Positions 51,333-63,731 of a DNA stretch of 64,000 nt are shown in pieces (position 1 is the stretch's first letter; each line of letters starts with the position of its first letter). This DNA is from Monarcha castaneiventris obscurior (taxonomy: Eukaryota > Chordata > Aves > Passeriformes > Monarchidae). Below the pieces are notes generated by a model that did not search any database, was not told where the DNA came from, and saw nothing but the letters and a program-made list of their open reading frames with translations. The stretch lies in NCBI GenBank assembly GCA_026261815.1, contig JAMPIT010000890.1, positions 8,834,001-8,898,000 of the forward strand, read 5' to 3'. The translations under genes were made by a program, and so were the position numbers.

Positions 51333-54041
51333 CTTGCAGAAAATTGAAGACAAAAATATTCAGTGGCTTGACAGGAAGTGTGTCTAAAGGAATCTGCTGT
51401 AATGTAAAAACAAGAGGAGCAGTGTTTCCAGCTAGAGCACCAAACATCTTGGAGTCCACTGTGGAAAATGTTTATAGTGTTGTATAGTTTTATTAGCACA
51501 GATTGAAGGAAAACAGCTTATTGAATGACTTTTGGGACTTGATCTGGTATCAGTGGACTATCGAATAGTGGTCAAAGAAAACCCCTCTCTGCTGTGGAGT
51601 GGGAACAGGGAATCTGTAAGGAGTAGTCAGCTTTCTTGTACAATATACAAGGACAACTGCTGCTTTCAGACTCACTGAGGGTCCTACACGTACTGAGAGG
51701 AATTGGGTTGCAATGCCAGGAGGCTGTGTGGGTGCCCTTGGGCATGCAGATTATCAGGCACAAGGTACTCCCAAGTCCTTCCGCAGGGACACCGTGAAAT
51801 CAGTGGGGCTGTGGCCTTTCCACTCCTCCATTCCCAAGAGGCCTTTGGAATAAAACCTGTTTACTTGGGCTGGTTTTTAGCTGACATTCTCTTAGCTATG
51901 TTTTGCTTAGCGTCTCCTCGCTGTGGTGGGCAGTAACGTGTGCAGAGCAGTCTCTTGTCCCTGCACCAAACCATGTGTGATAACTGTAATGCCTTTACCC
52001 TTCTTGGAAGGATTTATCTCTTCTCAAGCAATAAATATTATTAAAGCACCAAAGTTCAGTAGCAAGACCATCAATTTGTTTAATTGTCTTAGGTGTCTTC
52101 GCTGCTTTTATTGTGCTGTACCAATGCCAGCAGCTGCTGAAGGCTGTAGAAGCAGGGAGAGCCTTGGGCTGCCCTGGAGTCCCAAGACAGTTTGGCTTTT
52201 ACGCCCCTGCAGCAAGAGAACAAATAGTTCTCTCTGCACATTGCAGAATGAGGTGTGAGTGAGCTGTCGTGTCGTCTCAAGGAACTGGACCAGAGAGTGA
52301 GGCTGAAGCCAGGGCTTGAAAAATGTAGCCTGTGCCTAAGCGCCAGAGCGAAAAATAGTTGGGCTGGCATTCTTCCTATTGTGTTTGGAGGCAGTGACTG
52401 ATGAGGACTTGGATTTGAACATGAAAAAAAGGGATGCCTGGATTGCCTCTGTGTTAAATCTACATGTAGACCAAAAATGAGTGAGGAAAGAAAGGTGTGA
52501 GAGAGAAAAAGAGAGAAGTGTGTTTTGTTAGATGCTGCCTTCATGCCATGTGTTGTGTCCCTTACTCTTCTGCCTCCAGAAGAAAGGCATTTGCCTTGTT
52601 TGGTCTCAGTTGGTGTGAGCTGGTCCACTTCCTCTTGTGGATCACTAAGTAACTTCAAAGCCTTTAGCGTCAACACCTTTTACCTCTGTCCCTCCGGCAG
52701 ACTGATTTTCTGAGTCCTTCTCAAGTTACATGTGCTGAATTTCTCCCTTCCCACCAGCAAGTACCAGGATTTTTCTGGCTGTGCCGCCATGGGACTACGA
52801 GTGCAGTGAGTGTCAGGGCGGGATTATCCTTGATATCAGCATTCTGGTAGGATGTGACAAATTGTCCTGAAAAGAGCCTAAATCCTAGTGTTCTGTAGCA
52901 AAGAGGAGGAAGACATCCTTCTGCTTCGAATGCAGCAGTTTTCATTGCTGCTCCATCCTTGCAGGCAGCTGTTTCTTGATGCTCTTGATGCATGGTTCGT
53001 ATGAACAGCCATGAGCTGCTGCAGCTTGGCACACATCTCTGCAGCTGAAGAGGTATCCAAAAAATTGTTTACTTGCTTGCAAACATGAGAAACCGGCTAT
53101 GATGTTTACTGCCCATTTGTGTTTGGAAGATCATTTTGCAGCCAAAAGAAAGCTGAAAATCTGGAGACACTTTGGCATTTGGCTAGCTGAGTGGGTGGGT
53201 AAGTTGTTTTCAAGCCTTGATTAAAGCTCAATGTGTTGGTGCGCAAGGATGGAGAAGCAAAACAATGTAATTATAGTGTGAAGTGTTGCTTAGGAGCTGA
53301 ATACTGATAAATGCGGTGACATGCCAAAATAGAAAGTGGAAGTCTGATAAAGGCAAATGAATGGCACCTTTGGCCAAGAAAAGTCAAGGGGAGAAGCAGA
53401 AGACATGACCTCAATCAGCAGACCAGAGACACTAACACGGGCAGGTGGGTGTAAGGTCTGTGTATGTGGGACAAATCAGTGTCATCCAAATCTCTTTTTA
53501 AAAAGTAATGTAACACACAGCTACCACCATGAAAGCTTAATGTGCAAGGTCTGCTCTAAATTACACTGCAATGTAATGTGTTCAGGGACTCTGCATGCTG
53601 GAACTGGTACCTCCCTGAACGTAATTTGAGGCACGTGTGGTAGCAATTCAAAGATAGAATTTCTAATATATGTAACTCGTAGTGTAGTCTTGTTGACTTT
53701 TGCCAAATCTAGGCTAATAATAATAAATAATATTTAATATTTTTGGTGATGTCATAGCTTGGAAGCCAGCCTGTTGAATCTGAATGGCTTTGTGATGATA
53801 AAATACCAGCATCAAAAATTAAAGGACCAGTCAGGTTGATATGGAATCTGCTTAGTTTGCAACACGAGTTTTCATGTAACTACTTTGAAGGTTGTGAAGA
53901 CTGAAATAAAATCCACTGAATTTGTTCTCTTTGATAAATAAAAGGTAATATAGCTTATATTATTTTAACTTTTTCCAAGAAGAGTCTTGCGAAATTTATC
54001 TCTTGTCCTTATCCATATCCCCTTAACAAATGTTTCATTTC
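51333..54041. other. Non-coding stretch; holds the longest open frame but no recognised gene
   Basis: The longest open frame of the whole window (195 codons, minus strand, 52089-52676) lies here. Its translation is S/L/H/P-rich low-grade text with no domain, signal peptide or splice context, and it is overlapped on the plus strand by 111- and 62-codon frames. I judge it a chance frame. I saw no transposon ends. Confidence 0.55.
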
Positions 54042-54125
54042 TAGGTTTTAGCAGTTAGCTTCATTTCTCTGCTGTAGCAAAATTAGGTTTTAGCAGTTAG
54101 CTTCATTTCTCTGCTGTAGCAAAAT
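54042..54125. repeat. Perfect 42-bp tandem duplication
   Basis: A 42-bp unit beginning TAGGTTTTAGCAGTTAGC and ending GCTGTAGCAAAAT occupies 54042-54083 and is repeated without a single difference at 54084-54125. Perfect identity means the duplication is recent, or that the assembly duplicated it. It contains no coding frame of note. Confidence 0.97.
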
Positions 54126-55890
54126 TCCTTTCTTTTTTCTTCTCCACATAAGTTAGTAGATGGGACTTGCCTCTAGTTGCTGTAAAATGTGAATTTTTGC
54201 ACACATACATTAATCCTATTTTTTAATATTTGCCTCCTGCTAACTCTTCATGTTTCCTCTTCTTCTTGAGGATTCTTGATCGTGCATCCTCACATCCCTT
54301 TGCACTGTAGACAGAGGAGCCTCACTCTTTTCCACAGCTGAGCACACCTTGTGCTTTAAAATATTTACCTATTCTTTATGCATGTTTCCCTTCTCTTGGC
54401 TGGGAATTAAATGCTTTAAATCTCTCTTCTCCCATGTTAATTCTGTCCAAGTTGATTGGTGTTACTCTTTTCCCTTAGTAAATCCATTAATTCCAAATTC
54501 TTCAGCTGCCTCTGGAGAATCTTAGAGCCTCTTCTTCTGGGCAGTTTGCTTCTCTTCCATCATGGGTGACTAAATCTTTCCCTTCTTTTTCTGTTGATAA
54601 TCCAGGAGTTACCTCCTCTCTGTTCTCTCATCTCTTTGTTTATTTTAGAGGAGATAGAAGTGTTTTTGTCTAATGTCAGTTCAGTTAGGCACACGTTATC
54701 TAATCAGTAACATTTTCTCGAGATTCGAAACCTGCTGGTTCCAGCTGTGTTAAGCATCTGACATTTTTCCTTTGGGCTCCATATCTTTCTCTCATTGGAA
54801 GGGGACATAATAACCCCAAACACCTTTCTATCACAAGACATTATGACTAAAATTGCTTTTCCTGTCTCAGCTTCTGGTTGCAGAAAAATGTAGTTGTAAG
54901 TTTAAGAAATGCTATCGTATTTTAAAAACACATGACTCCTTATGTACTGCATTGTTTCAAAATATTTTTCCAGACAAAATAGTTAAGCTATATGTCATTA
55001 CCAGTATGTTTTCATTCAGAATTTTGCTTATTTGTAGCTAATCTTTGAGCCCTTTCAGTTTAATGATGAAAGCATTTTTCCTCAAGAAAAATAGTTTGTA
55101 TTCAGAAAATAAACTAACAATTTATCATGGTCACCCAGAAGTTAAAAAGCCAGCCAGATGCTGTTTTTTTTCATTCTCTATACTTGTGTTTTGCAGTAGG
55201 TGAAATACCAGCTGAGTGTCAGGCTTGGTTAACTGTCTTAATGCTTTTAAAACACTCATGACTGCTAAGCAAAGTGTTCATTCTTAGAACTAAGAGTAAA
55301 AAGGCAAAATATTTCATACTCTTGAGAGATTTTTTTATTCCTCCTTTTTTTTTTTTCTGTTAAAAGATGCCACCTCTCTTCCTCCCAGCTGAATATTTTC
55401 GTGCTGACACCCTTTTATCCACTTGAACCAAAGCTGCAAACTGCACATCTGGCTGAGCCATGTGTGTTTGCTGCAGGAGAGATGAGACACCCAGGTTTTT
55501 TGTCAGAGGTTCTGTGAAGCTGATATATGGCACAACAGATGAGGCAATGAATTGCTTTGAGGTTTTTTTGACCCACTTTTGAGTGCCCAATTTCTTTTGA
55601 CTCCTACAGCTTGAACATTTCTCAAATGCTATGTGAGATATTAATACAATATTCCTCGGAGACTGGTTTCCCACCAGGATTTTGTGACCGCTATGAGCAT
55701 CTGTAAGTCCATCCAATAGTAATGTTCAATTGCTATTGACCAATTCCAGCCCAGCTCCTGTGATGTTTGGAAGTACAAAGGCAGTAAGTTTCTGCAAGAA
55801 AGCTAGAAATTGTGTGAAAAAGAGATACAGAGGGTCAAAGTAGTATGCCTCTTGAATTTTTGATATGTGTGTATATGTATACACAAGGAA

Positions 55891-55908
55891 TATATATATA
55901 TATATATA
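55891..55908. repeat. (TA)9 microsatellite
   Basis: Nine uninterrupted TA units are preceded by a GTGTATATGTATACAC stretch, so this is a compound TA/GT simple repeat. Confidence 0.9.
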
Positions 55909-56094
55909 GAAATGCTATATCAAAATTATGAATTCTCTTTACAATTACAAGTTGTGGCTTTTGAAGCTGCAAGAAAGCTACACAAACATACTTTTCTATG
56001 CTGCTGGCTTCCCGGATACCTGGACAAAATTTTCTCCCTTGTGTTAACAAGCAAATACATACAGGTAATCAGCTTTTAATCGGTTACATAATTA

Positions 56095-56111
56095 GAGGGA
56101 GAGAGAGAGAT
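56095..56111. repeat. Short GA-rich simple repeat
   Basis: AGGGAGAGAGAGAGA-type purine dinucleotide run of about 17 bp. Confidence 0.8.
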
Positions 56112-56879
56112 GTTTGATAGCTTCATTTTTTAACCCCGTGGGCCATAATTGGCTTTCTTGTCCCATGTTGTTTGCCCTTGCTGTGTAGTCATAAAATCAG
56201 TTTCCAGCTACATGAAATGGGACTCAGAATAGTTGTCCCTCTTTTTTTTTTGGCATTCTCTTCAGTTACTAACCAGTCAGTAAAGGTTTGGCATAATGCA
56301 GGGAAATTGTAAACAAAAAATTGTTTTTTAAAGGAAATAGCCAATGACTTCTCAAACTTGGAAGTTTCATTTTTAATAATTTAACAGAACACATGGATTT
56401 GTGTTCATTACATTTTATCCCTTTGCAAAAACATGTTGAGAAGAGTGATGGAGAATGAGTCCAAGACTGTGAATAATTGTGGAAATATCCATACCTGACT
56501 GAGTAAATTATGATCTGTGGTCAACCAAAAAATTTTGGTACACAGTGAAAATTTTTCCATTAATTTCCTGTTTCTTCTTTCTGTGTGTTTGTCTAAGCCA
56601 TCATTTAGATCAGATGCATTTTCAGTGTCTTTATATAGCTTATTTTGGAAGATTCTTCTGTTGTCAATCCACCTGCCCTTTTCCATAGAGTTTTTCTTTT
56701 TTTAAAAAAACACCAAGCTGAAGATTAAAAGACTCTTTGGATTGCCGAACTAAATTATTCTGTTAATGTTTGACTAATGAGAGGAATTTTCACTGGTATG
56801 AGGTAATTCTCAAATTAATAAAATCCATATAATCAGCACTGAAGAATGAGCGCCATTCACGGAACAGTAACTCAGAGAA

Positions 56880-57541
56880 TAGAAGAGGTTGAGGAAGCCA
56901 CATAAATGTGAGCCATTAATGAGCACAGGTGGCAAGGAGAGCCAGCAGCTTCCTGGGCTGCCCTGGGCAGTGTGCTCAGCGGGCTGGGGAGGGGATCCTG
57001 CGCTTCTTTCAGCACTGCTGAGCCACATCTGAAGCTCTTGGGCCAGTGCTGGGCTTGCTCATCCATGAGAGATACGGACATAGTGAAGCAAGCCCAATGA
57101 ACGCACCATGAAGATGTTTAGGGGACCGGAGCATCTGTCCTAGGAGAAGGATTGAGAGCTGGGACTGCTCAGCCTGGACACAAGGAGGCTCAGGGGGACC
57201 TCAGTGATGTGTACAAATATCTGAAAGGAGGGTGCAAGGAGGATGTAGTCAGGCTCTTTTCAGTGGTGCACAGTGATGGGAGGAAAAACTGAATGGGCTC
57301 AAGCTGAAATACAGGAAATTCTGTTTAAACATAAGGGAGAGGGGAGAAGTTTTTACTGTGAGGGTGCTCAAACTCTGGCAAAAGTTGCCCAGAGAGGGTG
57401 TGGAGTCTCCATCCCTGGAAATGTTCAAGATCCAACCAAAGCCCTCAGAAACCTGTTCTAGGTGGCCCTGTTCTTAGTTGGATGGCTGCATTAGATTCGC
57501 TCCAAGGTGCCTTAAAACCTCAGCTATTGTGTGGTTATATG
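56880..57541 (+). mobile_element. CR1 LINE fragment: reverse-transcriptase C-terminus plus 3' UTR, decayed
   Basis: Successive blocks match the CR1 3' region in order and in plus orientation. They are the ATGTGAGCC...GCACAGGTGGC...CTTCCTGGGCTG block, then GGGGATCCTGC with CACTGCTGAGCCACATCTG, then AGAGCTGGGACTGCTCAGCC, GGAGGCTCAGGGGGACCTCA, ATCTGAAAGGAGGGTGCAAG, GTTGCCCAGAGAGGGTGTGG and TCTCCATCCCTGGAAATGTT, and finally a degenerate terminus GGTTATATGA at 57541. This covers the C-terminal part of the ORF2 reverse transcriptase and the 3' UTR of the non-LTR retrotransposon. Stops and indels break the frame throughout, so it is dead. It is 5'-truncated, as is usual for CR1. The 5' boundary is approximate. 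Confidence 0.93.
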
Positions 57542-60500
57542 AAATAATAAATACAATTTGAGTTTTGTCTTAAAGATAGCGATCTTATTTCTCATCAGAA
57601 GTGACCAAACAATTTATTGGGCTGATCTGAAAATACTATAAGCAATTATCCTTTTCCATGATAAAGAAATATATTAGCATTTTCAGACTTGAACCACAAT
57701 GATGCAAAGCATGGAAACTTAGTTTAAAAAAAATTAAGAGCAGCCTTTCATTAATTAACACACTGTGCATTCCTAGATGATGTCATTACTTAAGAGTAAT
57801 TGAGGTGGCACTAAAATTGTTTCAGTGCAGCTTTTGGAATGTTTCATCAGTTGCTTTCTGATGTTGTGTAACTTTTTAAATTACTTTGCATTTATGTAAA
57901 TGGAAGTCATCTTTAGGTTGGAAGTCATTCTTCTCGCAGGAGGGTCTAAGAATGTAAAACAAGGAGCAGTAGTGTAATATAAAGTTGATTTGAAGCCTAT
58001 TTCAAAATGGTGGTGGTAGTTAATCTCTAATTTTCATGTGATCTCTGTAAGTGGATCAATAACTAACCATAGAGTGGGTCAGTCTCAGGTGAGACTGCAC
58101 ATCCTGGACCTCTCTCAGATTTCACATCAAGGATAGACCCAGTGTGCCCCATGTTCCTCCTGCATTTGGAATCTTGGCTTTTCAGAGGAAGGAAGCTTGA
58201 CAGCATGGAAGGATCAAAACTTGCCATGAAGTCTTGCTGCTGTTGACATGATTTATCACAAGGTTATAGAAAAAGTTGCTGTTAGATTAGTGTAAACTCT
58301 GTGTGGTTCTATAGCTGTCAACAGCAGAGTCAGTGTGGGATATTTTTCTGGATAACATAATCAAGGATAACATCTGTCCCAGCAGCAATAAATCTTAAAT
58401 CAGGGGACTCTGATACATTAGAATATCTTGCAGTGATGTTTACATTACTACATTCATTGTGTGAAGAAGAGGAAGGTGCATGAGTTAAGTGTAGCTGGGG
58501 AAATGAGGACATCCCATCTCAACGATCAAATCATCAAAGCTTCCACAGTACTTGAGGCATTCCAGACTGCAGTTACTACCTCTACTAGAAAATTAATTCT
58601 ATTAGGACTGCAAGAAAGGAATCAATTGCATTTGTCTGAGAAACACTTAGGTAGTTAGTTTGCCTTTCCCATGCATTTGGAGTAATTCTTATTCTTTTAT
58701 GTTATATTTCTCCTCCAATGAACTCATCTTCTGACTGTCACACATATGCCTGCAATATGTATTATAGAAAGAACTTGACTCTAATCCAAATATTTAGTCT
58801 GATTCAAACAAGCCCAATTCACTGCATATCATTACCTCTGTTTTCCTTCTTCTATGAGTAGTGTAGCTGTCCAGCAGCTTGCATCCAGCTGTGAGGGCAG
58901 GCATGCAGCTGTTCAGCAAAGTCCAACATCAGAAATAAAATGAGGCACCTATGAGAGACGTGTTTGGAGATAAGTGGCATAATTTACTCTCACAGTAAAG
59001 GAAAACAAACCATCAGCACCCTTGAGTCGCTGAGCTGCCCAATGGTGAAGTTCAAAGATAGCTGCATATGTGAAGTAATGCAGGCTGAAATGGATGCAGC
59101 TTCTTGACTTGTTTGCTGTTTGTTATAGTTGTGTGTTTTTTTAACCAAAGTGATAAAGTGAAGACATGATGGACTGCAGAACCCAAGTAAACTCACTGTT
59201 GGTAATGTTCAGGTCATTTGTGCTCACTTGTGCTACAGTGGCACTGCCATACAATGCCATGAAGAGACAGGCAGTGTTAGACATGTTTTCCCTTCATTAT
59301 TCCTACAGGTGTTGTTTTACTGTGCTTGAGTACAAGCTCTGCACATGATTTTTTTCAGAAGCATTTTAGAAACTTTAGGAAATCCTGTTGTTTCAGGATT
59401 TTTAAATACTGAAATAGAAGGTTACATATACATGATATAGTTACTTTTTTTATAGGAATGGATCACTTAAGTATTAGCTCTGATATATGTCAGTCTTTCA
59501 AATTAACTATCATTAACTGCTGAGTATGGCTGGTGCTTTTTAAAATTCAACTCTACAGTCATATGTTTTGAATATTTCTCTTTCTGTCTCTTCCTTCCCA
59601 GTTAATCTCTTCCCCCCGTACAATATGTTTCTAATCCACTTCTTAATTGTGTGGAATCCTTTTAAGCAATTTAAAGTGTGATTGTTTTCCTTCTTGTACC
59701 CATTAAGAGACAGTTATCTAGCACATAGTTTATTAAGTGTGGTCTTAAAAGCAGTGACTAATTAACAATGATTTAGGGTGTAGCTGAAAATATTTATACA
59801 GACTGACTTAATGCAAAAGAACTTTAAATGTGAATATTTTCTTGTTCTAAATGAGATTAGGCTTGTTTTAAGAACAAAAAGGGGAGAAGGGGGGATGCTC
59901 ATTTGTATGGCTCTTGTGCTGACAACTTTTGCTGGTGGTTTGCAGCAAAGTGGGCTCTTCACCTCGTTTGTTGTCTTGAGCTTCAGGGCAACATTTATTC
60001 CCTGGGAGAGCCAAGGCTGCTGTTTTTGCACAAAGAAGATGGAAATTATTAGACTATGTTGTTATAAAGCTACACAAGTGTAGTTATAGTTCACCTCAAT
60101 GCCTTGTTTCTTGAAAGTGTCATTTTTTAAGGGGTATGAGTAGCTTGCCCTACACAAAAATTTTATGGAGCAGCAGCAATTTTGATGCAGCATTTGTTGA
60201 TTGTGTTGCAATGAACAGAAAACTGAAACCACATTCTGCAAATTACCTGCTGTGTGATGTCTTTATATTTTTAATGGTCTTCTCTTCAAAAGTCCTCTTA
60301 CAGTATTGCTTCAGTTGAAAAGAACAAATAGGCTATTTATTAAGTGTGCAGTCAGCAGCATTTCAGCTAATAATGAATAAGTGCTTACAATAATCTATCA
60401 ACAGTAAAGGATTTTTTGGAGTCATGTATGATCTTCCTGTCTGCTCCCTGGAGTCCGAAATATTTATTACTTGGAAACAAAGACCCTTAGAGTCAAAGGT

Positions 60501-61025
60501 AAGCAATGGCATGCTGAAAGAGCAAGAGCACGCCTGTAAACAGGAATATGGTGGAGAGTTAATAATGGACCTCTAGAAGGGCCCACTGTACATTCAGTGT
60601 TCTTTTCCCACCCCATCCCTTGTAAGCTAAGAGGCAGTTCCCTCTGGCCACTCTCATAAACAGCATCATCGTATATTCTACACGCATTCATTAATGTGCA
60701 AGGAGCGCACTGCTCTTGCATATTTGTTTTCACCAAATAAACAGCATTTGCTTCTGCAGTTCAAGCATATTGCTAATTACTCTGGGTAGATTCAATGTTC
60801 TGTGAGGTGGGACCCTTAAATGGTATTGGGTGAAAACTGTTCTTAAACGTGTGAAGCCCTTATGGCAGCACAGCCCCCCTGTGTGGCAGAGCAGTAGTTG
60901 TTGAGAGAGTGACCTTCTTCATGTTGTAATTCCTCAGATGTGACAGACATCATGGACGGGCATATTTAAGAAAATAACATAAATTAAAAATTAAATTGGT
61001 CTGTTTTCCATCAACTTCATGAGCA
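57542..61025. other. Non-coding stretch; possible conserved element at 60.33-60.78 kb
   Basis: Frames are at most 90 codons and overlap one another on both strands (for example 59762-60031 minus with 59811-60083 plus). The 60,330-60,780 stretch is dense in TAAT/ATTA, TTGCAT and GTAAACA-like words and free of simple repeats, which suggests but does not prove a regulatory element. I saw no recognisable transposon between the CR1 fragment and the LTR. Confidence 0.55.
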
Positions 61026-61460
61026 TGTTGTGGTTTAGGAGTGATATTCTCCGATTTAGTAATCCCAGTAAAACCACGATGCCGCTCGCCCTCCCTCCTC
61101 CTCCAACTGAAAGCACAAAAGGCAAAGATCATGGGTGGAGATAAGAACAATTTACTGGAAACAGCAACGAGATATGAAAATGAACAGTAACAGCAACAAT
61201 ATTAATAACAAAAGGTATGATACAAGGAAATTATTTACACCTAAAATAAAACAGTAAGGGACCGCTTTTCCCATCACGCTTCCTCCTGCCAGGAGGAACA
61301 CTCTTCTCCTTGGAAGTGAGAGTCCCTTTACTCCTGCCCCTGGCAATGAAGTGATATGAAATAACATCCCGGGCTTAGCCATGCCACTCCCTGGCTACAG
61401 GAAAATATTAACCCTGTCTTGGCCAGAACTAGGACAGAACAAAAGCTAACAATTGTTACA
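61026..61460 (-). mobile_element. Solo endogenous-retrovirus LTR (avian ERVL-like)
   Basis: On the minus strand the element starts TG at 61460, carries near its start TTCTGGCCAAGACAGGGTTA, then a GTTATTAATATTGTTGCTGT-type stretch, a polyadenylation-like AGTAAATTGTTCTTATCTCC, a GGAGGAGGGAGGGCGAGCGG block and a CCTAAACCACAACA end at 61026. This order matches the common bird LTR family whose 3' end reads AACCACGACA. The termini are TG...CA. The flanking 5-mers GAGCA (61021-61025) and GTGCA (61461-61465) differ at one base and could be a decayed 5-bp target duplication, the size usual for ERVL. No internal gag, pol or env sequence and no second LTR are seen, so it is a solo LTR from recombination. 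The outer boundary at 61460 is less sure; 61441 is an alternative. Confidence 0.8.
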
Positions 61461-63731
61461 GTGCAGGATTCACGAAGCTGCAGCCAACTTGAAAAATTCA
61501 AATTTTGTTTTATTTTGAGTTGGCTAAAGATAAATTCTTTAAAGCTGAATAGAATTCATGTTGATGAGTGAAGATTATTAGAATGGCTCATAATGCAAGG
61601 ATGAATGAAATATGATAGAGTTTCATTGTGATGTTTGGCACTTGTGCAGAGTTTCAAAGAGGCATTCTGAAGGAGGAGAAAGAAAATTGGTTGTTTTAGG
61701 TTTTTTTTACATTTTATTCTTTCTGGCATTTGCAATACTAATTTTTTTGAGGTATGTTTTATTAAAACAATTTCATGGTCACCGCTGACAACACTGTAAG
61801 ATTATCTGCCTTGCACACTGAAATAGAAGTGAAATCAGTGCTGCTGTTAAAAATGTAGCTTGTGCTTGTCAAACCTGAGAAGGAGGAGATGGCATGGTAG
61901 CTGAAGAGATCAGCGTGTACAATCAAGAACAGACTAATCACTTAGGTGTTGGGGGAGAAGAAACTGGAAACCCAGAATCACAGGAACCTGAAGTTCAGAT
62001 TTCACAACGCTTGATTTAGGTTTTCGTTTTCCAGAAACAAAACAATGTGTGCAGCCGTGTGCGATTTACTGTCTGTAGTCTATTTCCCCCCAGATTATTT
62101 TGCTGGAATCATAAAACTTTGTTACTTGAAGGAATGTGGAGAATCCTGTGGTCTTCTTTATAAATGAAGCAACCTTTTGTGGTTTTAGTTATTTCCTCTT
62201 CACTTTTGCAAGCCAGTTTTCTTCAGTGATAGTAATTCTGCTTGTTCTGTGTTCAATCAATATCTGAGGTGCTTGTTAAGGATGTTATAAACTTTGAAAG
62301 TAACTGGTGATATTTTACTTATGACTAAACTCATATTTTTGAACTTGGGAGGAAAATTTAAGGAAACATTTTTTTAAGGAAGATTACACTTTCATTACAG
62401 TTTGTCATTCAGGTGGAATTAAAACTTTTAAACATATGCTGCACTGAATTTCTAGAAAGGAGTTTGCCTTTGTAGAGTTCTATCCGTATTCTAACCAAAT
62501 TTCTTACATTGCTTTGCATTAGGTATATAGATGATTCCACAGAAGTGTGTATGTATGTATCTAAACAATTACAAGGGCAATTGTCTGCTTTCTTTTGCTG
62601 GTCTAGGGGAAGATGTGCAAAAACCGAGGACCTGCTCCAGAGTGCCCTTCCATGGCAGCAACTCCTTTTCTTCTGTTAGCATACATTCCTAAAGGAATAC
62701 ATACAAAGGAATACATGTGTCATCTAAATTTAGAGTGTTGAAAATTATCTCTGCTAATTAATGGTTTCGCACATTTGCTTTCCCACTGAAGGTCTGCAAC
62801 AACTCATTCTGCCCTTCTGCCTTTTCTCTCCCACTTTCAGCATTTTTCCAGGTGTTTGTTCATATGGACAGCTTTTAAACCTGCGTGAAACATTAGGAAA
62901 CAGTGACATCTCTGAAAAATAAAAATGAAATCATTAACATGATCAGTTTGCCTTCACTGCTCGGTCATTTAGTCATATAAATCCTGGTATTATGGACTAG
63001 ATTTGTTCAGTGAAAAAGAAATGCCACTTGGTTTATTTCCACTATAAGAACTCACCATCCTGTGCATTATTGTGAGACCAGCTCTTTGTGATAACAGATA
63101 TCCTAATTTTACCAGACAGTCAAAGATGATTTGATGCAGAGAAGTATCAAAGTGGCAAGGTACTGGTAACATTTTTTTTAACTCTACAATAAATGTCACA
63201 CTGACACCTAGTCTATGCGGTTCAAGTTGTTTACTCACCTTTTATATGAAATAATTCAACAAGAAGGTGTTCCAAACAAGTCCATAGGTGTGTCTCCTTT
63301 GTGTTAGCTGTCTTTGGCTATAGCTGTGTCTCCTTTGCTTATGGCACTTCTGAATAGGGAAGCACAGTGATACAGCTGAAAGATTACTCGTGATTTACTC
63401 TCTGATTAAAGAACTAAATTAGTTTTAGATTTTAAAAATGAATACTACATATTTTGACTAACTTTGTTTTTAAAGATTGGTGTCTCAAATGAGTGTCAGC
63501 TGAGTGAGGAAATGAGAAATATTATTATACTAAACAATCTCTAGGGTATTGGCCTGCAGTTCATCAGTTTTAAGAGATGAGGATGGAATTTTTGTTAAGT
63601 GTAAAGAGTTACCCTGCTATAAAGTGTGCTAAAAACTATTCCTTATGCTTGACCTCCGGCCATAAAAGCTCAGGTATGCACCAGCATCTTTTCCCACAGT
63701 TCACTAAAAAGGTTTTTGTCTAGACCTACAG
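61461..63731. other. Non-coding stretch, no gene recognised
   Basis: Only short frames occur (82 codons, minus strand, 62990-63238) and no domain is recognisable. Contents worth noting are a GTATGTATGTAT run near 62548-62560, a 14-bp-period repeat at 62691-62716 and an imperfect duplication of GTGTCTCCTTTG at about 63289 and 63325. Confidence 0.6.
62691..62716. repeat. 12-bp direct repeat, period 14
   Basis: AAAGGAATACAT occurs at 62691-62702 and again at 62705-62716 with two bases between. The preceding ATACATTCCT is nearly the reverse complement of the same motif. Confidence 0.85.

Larger units (their letters stand above)
54126..56879 (-). other. Purine-rich minus-strand tract with coding-like fragments; possible decayed coding sequence
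   Basis: As at 25-33 kb, the minus strand here is purine-rich. It gives protein-like fragments: 55360-55716 (118 residues, containing CSSCRSQKKLGTQKWVKK), 56408-56686 (92 residues), and a stop-interrupted stretch at about 54250-54850 (containing VFGVIMSPSNERKIWSPKEK and EAAEEFGINGFTKGKE). They lie in several frames with stops between and no recognised domain. The neighbouring pieces are collinear on one strand, which a decayed gene would show, but strand composition alone can produce the same look. Confidence 0.2.

Noticed and set aside
52089..52676. Longest open frame in the window (195 codons, minus strand)
   Set aside because: No domain, signal peptide, transmembrane pattern or splice context. 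It is overlapped by plus-strand frames, and its composition is that of random translation. A frame of this length is unsurprising in 64 kb.
60454..60498. Splice-like pair on the plus strand (CTCCCTGGAG acceptor, AAAG/GTAAGC donor) with an open frame of 15 codons
   Set aside because: The acceptor is weak (GGAG end, short tract) and the segment is very short. It is more likely part of a non-coding element.
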